A stretch of DNA of 64,000 nt from positions 5,828,001 through 5,892,000 of the forward strand of contig NC_133123.1 of assembly GCF_033568475.1 (NCBI RefSeq), in the 5' to 3' direction. The translations under genes were made by a program, and so were the position numbers. Position 1 is the first letter of the stretch; each line of letters starts with the position of its first letter. Of the stretch, positions 55,956 through 64,000 are shown one piece after another. The notes under the pieces were generated by a model. That model had not been told where the DNA came from, searched no databases, and saw only the letters and a program-made list of their open reading frames with translations. Source of the DNA: Henckelia pumila (lineage: Eukaryota > Streptophyta > Magnoliopsida > Lamiales > Gesneriaceae).

Positions 55956-57557
55956 CTAAACCTCTATCATAACTGTCTCGTTCTGTAAAGACCACAAATC
56001 CGGCACTTGAAATTGCCACTTCCCACCTGCTACAAATTCATGCACTTCCCCATTCACTTCAATCAAACTACATCCTGGTTGCTTCTGCATCTGTTTATTC
56101 TTCATTGAAATTCTTTCCTGTATTGCTTTCCTGATATGACCCGAGGCTGCATAAACATTCGACATAAGCACATGAGCACTAGGGTCACCAGGATTTGATA
56201 AAATCAAATTCTTTGCTGCCCATTCAGCTATATCAACGTTGCAGTAACTGCTGCAAGATGATAGTAATGACCCCCATATAACAGCATCGGGTTTCATCGG
56301 CATGCTTTTTATCAGCTCCACAGCTTCTTCAATGAGTCCTGCCCGTCCTAGCACGTCAACCATACAACCGTAATGCTCAATGGATGGCTCGACTTTATAC
56401 TCTTCTTTCATCAATAATAAGTATTCCCTGGCTAGATCAACTTGACCCGAATGATTGCATGCCGTTAGAACTCCAATAAAAGTGACAGCATCAGGTTTTA
56501 TGCTCGAAGACATGAGCTCCAAAAACAACTCATTTGTTTCATTTTCAAAGCCATTGGTTGCTAAGCCTACCAACATGGAGTTCCAGCATGACAATCCTTT
56601 TCTTGGTGCACTTGCAAACACTCTTCGTGCCATTTCAATGTTTCCGCACTTGCAGTACATATCTATTATTGATGTTACCACAATAACATTCAGTTCAATA
56701 TCATTCTTCTTGATATAGTCATGGATCCATTCTCCTTGTCTAAAAGCTCCTAATCTCGCACAAGCATTCAACAAGCTTACTAACGTGAATCCGCTTGGTT
56801 TGATGTCCTTCTCCCCCTGCATTTTATCAAAAACATTCAAAGCCTCCATCCACTTTCCATTTCTCACAAAGCCACTTATCATAGTATTCCAAGAAACTTC
56901 ATTTCTAAACGGCATTTTATCAAACAATCTACAAGATTCCTCAACTTCCCCGCACCTTGCGAGTCCCATAATCATTGAGTTCCAAGCAACAACATCGAAT
57001 TCATCATCCTCATCAAATAATTTTCTCGCATCCCCCAAAAGACCACAACTTGAATACATATGTATAACAGAGTTTCTTATAAAAGAATCAAATCCCATTC
57101 CTAGTTTAATGATTCTTCCATGAAGCTGAGCACCATCTTTAGCCAAACCGAGTTGAGAATAAGCCTTGAAAACGGAAGGGTAAGTCAGATTTCCCGGTTG
57201 AACCGCAGAACAAGCCAACATTTCCATGAAAAGAATAATTGCAACAAGAGGAGATGAACTCTGAGAAAACCCTCTAATAATAGTATTCCAAGTGAAAGGA
57301 TTCAACTTTTCGATCTGCCTGAATACCAATAGCGCATAGTCCATGTGACACGCCGGGGAAGTGGCGCAGAAGGCCAAGACACGGCTAGCCGCTATGGTGT
57401 CTTTTACTAGACCAGTTTTGATGAGTTGGGCATGAACTATTTTCAAGTCTTGGATCGTGCTGCACTTTGTTTCCAGCATCGAGAGAAATGGCTGGTCTGA
57501 GATAAACTTTGAGATAGAGGTTGAAGGTGGATTGAAGGAGCAAAAACATGGTGGCAT
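55956..57557 (-). CDS. Pentatricopeptide repeat protein, PLS class, E subgroup (At2g42920-like)
   Basis: This is an intronless gene of 533 residues. After an N-terminal targeting-like segment come tandem PPR motifs of the P-L-S pattern (HAQLIKTGLVKDTIAASRVL, NPFTWNTIIRGFSQ, DVVAWNSMIMGLARCGEVEE, VSWNTMISGFVRNGKWMEAL, VVTSIIDMYCKCGNIEMARR, SCWNSMLVGLATNG, HYGCMVDVLGRAGLIEEAVE), then the E-domain region (AVIWGSLLSSC, PGCSLIEVNGEVHEFVAGG). There is no DYW end. PLS-class proteins bind organelle RNA and usually specify C-to-U editing sites. The sequence closely recalls Arabidopsis At2g42920, annotated as chloroplastic. The C-terminus after VHEFVAGGK is short and diverges from that protein. Target site unknown. 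Confidence 0.93.
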   Translation of the reverse strand: MPPCFCSFNPPSTSISKFISDQPFLSMLETKCSTIQDLKIVHAQLIKTGLVKDTIAASRVLAFCATSPACHMDYALLVFRQIEKLNPFTWNTIIRGFSQSSSPLVAIILFMEMLACSAVQPGNLTYPSVFKAYSQLGLAKDGAQLHGRIIKLGMGFDSFIRNSVIHMYSSCGLLGDARKLFDEDDEFDVVAWNSMIMGLARCGEVEESCRLFDKMPFRNEVSWNTMISGFVRNGKWMEALNVFDKMQGEKDIKPSGFTLVSLLNACARLGAFRQGEWIHDYIKKNDIELNVIVVTSIIDMYCKCGNIEMARRVFASAPRKGLSCWNSMLVGLATNGFENETNELFLELMSSSIKPDAVTFIGVLTACNHSGQVDLAREYLLLMKEEYKVEPSIEHYGCMVDVLGRAGLIEEAVELIKSMPMKPDAVIWGSLLSSCSSYCNVDIAEWAAKNLILSNPGDPSAHVLMSNVYAASGHIRKAIQERISMKNKQMQKQPGCSLIEVNGEVHEFVAGGKWQFQVPDLWSLQNETVMIEV

Positions 57558-59763
57558 TCGACTCTGTGTGTGGGTGTGTATCTTTTCTCGTTAAATCGTG
57601 AGTATGATTGAATGATTATCGAGACTCAAAAGAGTAGCTTCTTACCTTTGCTCCCACGGAGAAGAAAATGGAGTTCCGGTGAAAGCAGAATCATCGGGGA
57701 CAACGGATAAGGTGTTATGGAGCCAGTGTGAAGATAATTTGATTTTGTCTTTTTGGCTTTCATTTCTTCGTAGCTGTGGATAATTATATCATCATTACAA
57801 GACCATAAAACCAACTTGAGTAATGGGTGATAATGGCTTTCTTTAACTAGTAAAATTTTTGGGCCTAAAAAAAAACTAAAAAAATTGATTTCGAATATAT
57901 ATTGAATGTGGATTAATTGATATAGGCTTTTCTTGAATCATGGCTTTATAATGCATCAAACTATATATAAATAACTACTATAGTCGGACTAAAATTAAGT
58001 TGGCCCATATAGATTGACCCAAGCCCAACAAGACAATTTGATCAACACAGGCCCTATGAGTCTAGTTTCCAACATTTGTTTGTATCAACTTTGTTACGTT
58101 TTTATGTTTATTTTCTAAGGTTTACTAGTGGTTTTGTGCCTACATTAATTACTTTACTCAACTGAAAAATCTAAATTAAAGGTATTCTTGAATTAAATTA
58201 AGAAATTAATAAAAGGAGAATCATCTTCCCCATTTTGATTTAATTTGAAAAAAAAATTGTAACTTTGGTCTTGTATGTGCTTATTTGCAAGTGTGATCAT
58301 CTTCATTACCAAAATTTCAGTTTGATATTATATATTTAAATTTTACAACATTAAATATCAAAATTGCAACTAGAAAAATATGCATGCCCTAAAATACATT
58401 TTTCTCGGTTAATTAATTAATTTGGTTAGAACAATTAAAGATTGTGTCTCAAGTTCTACCAACTGGTAAACTGATGTTAGAACTTATAACCAAAATAACA
58501 AGTCTTACAACTACCATAAATCCAGTCGTATATATTTAATTGGCTCCCTCTTCAGTAGCCTAATGGCTATACTTTTAGTTCATTTGATGTGGCCGATAAA
58601 TGGTAATTGTTTGTGGAGTATATTAATAATAATATGGTATGATTGGTTAAAAGGTTATTTGTCATAAGTAATGAATTTGTTGGTTTCAATGATTTATATA
58701 TATATATCCAAGCATTTATTGTTGCATGGGGACATAAATTAATATAATACCGAGGATTTGTGCATGCATGGAATGGGTCTTATAATTTGTGGCCAAGTAC
58801 ATTTATCCATTCATGTTCATCGTTCATCCATGGTTTTTATATAAATATAAAATTTATAATTTGTACTCCTGCCAACACAGTTTCATTGACTAACTTATCG
58901 CATAGGACTTGGCTAGTGCGGTTTACTTGACTGTCATGATTTGCAAGCTATAGCGTCACTTCGAGGTTTAATACTCAATGTGCATCGAAAAAAAACGACA
59001 GCAGATTCTCACGTCATATTTTTTTATTTTGATAATTTGGTTCGCTAGCCCAATCAGCACCGTCAGTTTCCCTCCATTAATTTATGTTGACTTTGCGATC
59101 AGAGGGTGAACCTAAAAAATTTATGAAATTAAAAGAAAAAAATCACCTAAAAGTTTAAATTTCATTAAATTTTCTTACCAAACAATACCCATTCTGTGAT
59201 ATGCTTGACTGCTTGAGGAACGTCGATTAACTTTTTATAGAAAAAATAAATATATCTTCATTTATCATAATGTTTGCCATTATTTTGTTGTGTATACATG
59301 TTATACACATGATATATAGCTAGTACTGACCATAATTTCATATAATATTTGCAGGTTATTTTGCAGCATCACAAATTTGTATGTTAGTTTCCTTTCCTTA
59401 TAAGTATATGTAAAAAAAAAAGTTATAAAATAAAAATAATTGTTTTTTTTATCTGATATAATTTTACGAACCCAAAACAAGCACATATATATTTTGTTAT
59501 TTGGGCATGCGCTTTATTCATAATAACTAGGACTATAATATAATATATATGTGTCCTTAATAGAAGCTGGCCACGTGTATTGAGTCGGAGCTGACTCGAG
59601 ACAAGATTGTGATAACTTGAGACCTAGTTCGCTATTTTAGTTAGTTCAACTGCCCGTTGGCTAATGCAACCTGAAATAAGGTCAAATTGAAATTTGAAAT
59701 AACTAGCTAGCTAGCCCCTTCGGCTATGCTAAGAAAAAAAGATTTAATGGCCGTGGACTTTAG
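57558..59763. other. Intergenic region
   Basis: This stretch holds the PPR 5' flank followed by AT-rich sequence. No gene, RNA or clear element was recognised. Confidence 0.6.
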
Positions 59764-59772
59764 GCCACATCT

Positions 59773-60103
59773 AGAGGTGTCAAAACGGGTCAGCGGGGCG
59801 GGTCGACCCACAACCATCGTAAGGCGGGTTGGGGCGGGCCGGCCCACCTTTTAGGCGGGTTGAGAAAACACCAACCCAACCCAACCCACCTATTTAGGTG
59901 GCGCGACGGGCTAACCTGGCGGGTTCACGTTTAAATTGACGGGTTTTAGCGGGCCAACCCGCAACCCACCATTAGGCGGGGCGGGGCGGTGCGGTGCGGG
60001 ACGGCCCACTTTTTAGGCGGATTGAAAAATTATCAACCAAACCCATAAATTTTGTATGGCGGGGCGAGCCAACCCGACGAACCTAACTCATTTTGACAAC
60101 TCT
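59773..60103. mobile_element. hAT-like MITE (331 bp), GC-rich
   Basis: The left end AGAGGTGTCAAAACGGGTCA and the reverse complement of the right end (AGAGTTGTCAAAATGAGTTA) form inverted repeats. GCCACATCT occurs perfectly on both sides (59764-59772 and 60104-60112). With one terminal T counted as element sequence, the duplication is the 8 bp expected for hAT. The interior has many GGCGGG/CCCGCC repeats and stands out in GC content from its AT-rich surroundings. Confidence 0.8.
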
Positions 60104-60112
60104 GCCACATCT

Positions 60113-60615
60113 ATTCATAAACACATCTATCCATTTATGAATTCACATAAATAACAAGGATATATAGATAAACTATATTCGTTTTCACAATTTTTGATTC
60201 GATGCTAAGGTTAGGTGACATCGTCGCATCAACATTTCTAGTGATAAAGTGATAGGTGGAGTATTTAGATGAAAAATATATTAAAATCGGGGAAAAAAAT
60301 ACTTATTAGTGGACTCAATTAAACAATAAATTTACTAATGACGAATGCAAATTCTCTGATAAAAATGTAATCTTTTCATAGTTTGATAGATAATATATCA
60401 CTGAATTAAAGGCGCTGAAATTAATAGTACAAGTGATCAGCTTAATATATAACATCATGCACCTTGTCCATGAAATTACACACAAGAAAAGGGGAATTTT
60501 ATACCCACAATTAAACATGAGAAAAAGAGGTGGTATATATATTTAACACAAAAAAAAATAATAATAATACCGGTAATTCGCTAAGATAAATAAATATATA
60601 TAATGTAAAAGAAAA
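60113..60615. other. Spacer downstream of the GPAT gene
   Basis: This is AT-rich 3' flank of the GPAT1-like gene. Nothing else was recognised. Confidence 0.6.
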
Positions 60616-62416
60616 TCACAAGAAAGTTTTCGTTATTTTATCCTGGACGACCCCTTCATTCCCTGCTAGCATCAAATACTTGTCTCTTCTTGTAAGTGTA
60701 GTGCATTCAAACCCCAACACATTGCTCAACTCTTTCTGTATATAATTAGCCACTTCGCAGCAAGTTTTCCCACCGGCACAAGTCAGCTCCTTGGCCAACT
60801 TTCCCAGAATTTCAACACTGTAGCTTGGTCTAGGATTCATCATAAAAAATATGGGGTCCAAACACTTGAAACCTCTCGCTGTTGTCCCATAAAACATGGT
60901 CACGCTCGTGTTCATCGCGACAGGAACTATATCGTCCGCCAATTCCGCAAACAAAGAGCTGAATCTCAGCAGATACGGCTCCCTGCATGTAGTTCCTTCC
61001 GGGCATACAACCAAGTGACCTTCTTTCAACAATTTCTGCATAGTTTCACCGTCTTGTTTTCGGTCTCTCGTTAGCCTAACTGTTTTTATCGGAGCCAAGA
61101 TTTCGGACATTTTGCTGAGGCTGTAAGTTACAGCAGTTAAGGATTTACCAAGTGAAATGCTAAGAAAAACAGGATCAAGAAGGGTTCTGTGAGTGCAAAC
61201 ATAGAGTACTCCTTTGCCATTTGGTGAGATGTTTGGGGCCGATCCCTTCACTCTCAGGTTGATTCCGCTTAAAGAGCCTAAGAAAATGGCCAGTTTGAAA
61301 GGAAAACAGACTCCAACAAAAATTCTGAAGATCGAAAGTACAATCCCGACAGGAAGCCACATGAACATGGAGAGAGTTGCAGAGGGAGTGGGCAAGAAAG
61401 CTAGCCGGCCGTCATGAAAAACCAGAGGCTTTGGATATTTGTTTCTTGGCATCACTGAACTTGGATTGCATTTGGTGTCTTCTTTGTTGATCACGTATGC
61501 TTCCTGTCAAAAGTTTGGCAAATCATTCAGTCCCACAGAACAAGATAAAAAAATTAAGCAAATTAGGGGAAATTGAAAAAAGATCACATGATCATCAACA
61601 TATAATTTTCTTGGATAAATAATTTACACAAAAAGTCTAAACTAAAGGCTTCATGCATACCTTGCATAGGGAGATAAATAAGTGGTCATCAAAGCTTGAA
61701 GTTCCAATACCAAGATCTGGCCTTTTATCACCTAAGAATTCTTTAAGAGCCTTATACTTTACAAGCAACCCAGCATCAGATACCAAACCAGTGAAAAACT
61801 TTCCTAGAGTATGCAACTCGGTCCCTACAACAGAATCAACACTTAGATATTCCTTAAGAAACACTTCCACCATCACTCTCGGCACACTCGTGAACACCAT
61901 TTTAGCTCCTGCTGAATCCAACACCTCATAGGCATGAAGATTCAGATTCTCAAGATAAAACTTAGGCAGAACAGCTCTCGAAACACTTTCCATGTCTTTA
62001 CACTTGAGCCCACAAAAAGTAATGAATATCATCATCCTCATTTTCAGCTCATGGTTCAAAACACAAAGAAAAGGACATGATAAGAGAAGCAACAGAGCTC
62101 TGAAAATGCTGCCACCTTCAAATGCAACAAGCATAAGGTAAGGAAAGAAGGATTGGTTCCTTAGCAATCCTCCGTGGATATCACAAACAACGGTTTGCGC
62201 CTTTCTTCCATGCAGATTGCATTTGGTTACACTCGGATACAAAGGGAATTGGTGAGAAATTTTCGTGGTGAATGGGTTTTTCAGCAAGAAACCATGGTTC
62301 TTGACTTTCATTACAGCTCGGTAGCAAGAGTTGGCCAAAAACTGGTACAAGAACCAGTCTGCCAATCTGAGGAGCACCATTGGGAACTCCATTGTTTTTA
62401 GCGGTGATGTTTTCAT
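60616..62416 (-). CDS. GPAT1: Glycerol-3-phosphate acyltransferase, GPAT1-like (land-plant GPAT family)
   Basis: Two exons, 61661-62416 and 60616-61503, join in frame to 547 residues. The N-terminal half is the HAD-like domain of land-plant GPATs (LADWFLYQFLANSCYRAV, FFPYLMLVAFEGGSIFRALLLLLSCPFL). Its motif I reads DIHGGLL, where the second Asp of DxDG is His, so phosphatase activity is probably absent. The C-terminal acyltransferase domain has HRTLLDP (about 355, catalytic HxxxxD), the RLTRDRKQDGE region and EGTTCREPYLLRFS (about 430), all intact. Overall it most resembles Arabidopsis GPAT1, involved in tapetum and pollen development and reported mitochondrial. It would acylate glycerol-3-phosphate to lysophosphatidic acid. 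The ATG at 62416 is chosen because a TATA box lies at 62511-62519; an in-frame ATG at 62551 is upstream of it. Confidence 0.92.
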
Positions 62417-62510
62417 TTGAAAGTGTCCGAAGAAAAAAGTTATATGGATTCTGAAAGAAGGAGAAAAGCAGTATATATGGCGGTGAAGAAATAAGGGACA
62501 TATATCAGTG

Positions 62511-62519
62511 GTATTTATA
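62511..62519 (-). promoter_or_regulatory. TATA box of the GPAT1-like gene
   Basis: TATAAATAC on the minus strand follows a CT-rich stretch and lies 95 bp upstream of the chosen start codon. It supports that ATG over the in-frame one further upstream. Confidence 0.7.
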
Positions 62520-62561
62520 GTGAGAGGGAGGGAGTGGGGAAGGTTGACCATAACAAATTTG

Positions 62562-62741
62562 GGAAATGCTACGTGTACACATTGAGTTACATATTGAGTT
62601 ACATGCTACACATGAAATTATAAAATTATTTCTTCACTTGAATTAGAAAAAATCTTTCCAAAATACATTAAGAATATTTATGTAATTTCAAGTACAATGT
62701 GTAACTCAACGTGTAACTCTCAGTGTACATGTAGTATCACC
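62562..62741. mobile_element. MITE (about 180 bp) in the GPAT1-like promoter region
   Basis: GGAAATGCTACGTGTACAC at the left pairs with the reverse complement of the right end (GGTGATACTACATGTACAC). Similarity between the arms continues inward for about 60 bp (GAGTTACA repeats, TGAAATTA). It lies about 45 bp upstream of the GPAT1-like TATA box. The target duplication is unclear. Confidence 0.75.
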
Positions 62742-63434
62742 AAAAAAATTTTGTTCGCGTATTGCATTAATTGTCATGACTGAAATACCAATTATTGTCA
62801 TTTTAAAATTATTATTACGTTTTCTGAGAAATTGCACTACGTGTGGTACATGCATTTTTCGAAGAAATTTCTTCAAACATTATGTGTTTATGTTACGTTT
62901 TATGTTGTAAAAGCATATGTCATGTGGACAAAAACTTTAAAAATGTAGAGTTTTAAATCTATATATTTCTTTATAGTATATTGTAATAATTGGTAGGTTA
63001 TGTGTTGTTCACTGCCAAATGAATATTAAAAAAAAATGTAAAATGTTATCTGAATATGTGTGTGTTTTATAATAAAGATAGGTGTTTTGATTTTACAATG
63101 CGCGTTGGATTGTGGGCTTGGGACCTCCTGTTTCTATCACCATTCTTGAGATAAAGTTCAGAGAGGGCAATCAATGTTGTTTCAACTGAAACTCTAAAAT
63201 TTATTTCTGATCAATTTTGACCTTTTTACTTGTATTTTTTAATGAGGGGAAAATTGACAGAGAGATGAAATCACTGCCGAAATTAATTAAGAATCCCACC
63301 AACTGTGCGTATATAGTTGACCTTTTTTTTTGTGCTTAAAAAATCTTTAACACCAAATTGTCTGTTTCATTAAACGATGATATAAAATTGTAGACTTAAT
63401 TTCATGAATGAACTGAACTAAAAAAATTGTATAT

Positions 63435-63488
<54 letters not shown>

Positions 63489-64000
63489 GAATAAATTGAA
63501 TTCAATATTCTCAAAACATATAGGACAACTTCCGATGTTGCATTTAGGACGACTTCCAATACTGATATATTTAAAAAAAATTATTTATAATAATTTGCAC
63601 GTTATTTACATTAATTACCTAGTTTAAGAGAGAAAAAGGTTTATCATCATGTGTGTGAACTTACATTTAAAATTTGAAACAAGCAACCTACAAATCAATT
63701 ATTACAAGGAAGAGACAATTAGGGAGTTGTTAATTATAATTCCAATGAAATTTTAATTTCACCAAGAATTTAAACAATTAATTAGTTTGCTATTTACCAA
63801 TGCAATATTATTGATTTGATCCGATTAATTAGTGGTTAGAATAATCGGAAAAAATGCATGCCAACATATATATCACATCATCATAATGAAAATTTCAAAT
63901 TTGAAGGCATCTTTTGAGTAATTCAATTCTAACGTATATACGGTTTGAAATCTTCTTTGAATCCAAGCTCATGCAATTCTCGTTAAAAAGTCTGGTGAGG
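62742..64000. other. AT-rich region to window end
   Basis: This stretch contains a (TG)n microsatellite (63445-63485). No gene was recognised. Confidence 0.6.
63445..63485. repeat. (TG)n microsatellite
   Basis: About 20 perfect TG units follow a short TA run. Confidence 0.97.

Noticed and set aside
62417-62551. Upstream in-frame ATG for the GPAT1-like gene
   Set aside because: It lies upstream of a good TATA box, and the extra residues do not resemble GPAT N-termini.

Overview
The window looks like nuclear DNA of a core eudicot plant. It is strongly AT-rich, its genes have GT-AG introns, plant-only families are present (CYP724, VQ, WRKY IIc, HIPP, PPR, land-plant GPAT), and the spacers are filled with plant transposons. 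Nothing suggests an organelle or a microbe. Exon structures below were read by eye from splice signals, reading frame and recalled family similarity; no search was run.

Layout. 1-4828: the 3' part of a decayed Ty1/copia element of SIRE type, with an extra ORF after pol, a 3' LTR and a repeated quasi-palindromic motif. 4829-9345: AT-rich spacer with a Mutator-type MITE. 9346-11902 (+): CYP724 cytochrome P450, a brassinosteroid enzyme, convergent with an SBT5.3/AIR3-like subtilase at 12408-16471 (-). 16472-20673: spacer with a hAT-like element. 20674-21282 (-): a small isoprenylated HMA-domain protein. 22774-24157 (-): an unrecognised small membrane protein, possibly plastid-targeted. 25442-25978 (-): a VQ-motif protein. 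27507-32214 (-): Golgi tethering subunit COG5.

32510-41921 is one large Mutator-like element of about 9.4 kb with roughly 100-bp terminal inverted repeats. It carries a decayed MURA transposase (-) and a decayed plant-mobile-domain (MAIN-like) gene (+). The transposase gene is split by a Ty3/gypsy solo LTR (38332-40970) flanked by a perfect 5-bp target duplication. One end of the element lies about 300 bp upstream of the COG5 start codon.

41922-64000: a possible small gene at 43570 (-), WRKY group IIc factor at 45804-47733 (+), a long spacer with ATT arrays, a MITE and a SINE, a polygalacturonase at 53554-55256 (+), an E-class PPR protein at 55956-57557 (-), a hAT-like MITE, and a GPAT1-like acyltransferase at 60616-62416 (-).

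The host genes are unrelated single-copy neighbours, as is normal in plants, and no functional cluster is evident. The most unusual part is the nested MULE/PMD/solo-LTR structure. It belongs to a known class (MULEs that carry PMD genes), so I describe it as a notable example and do not claim a new system.
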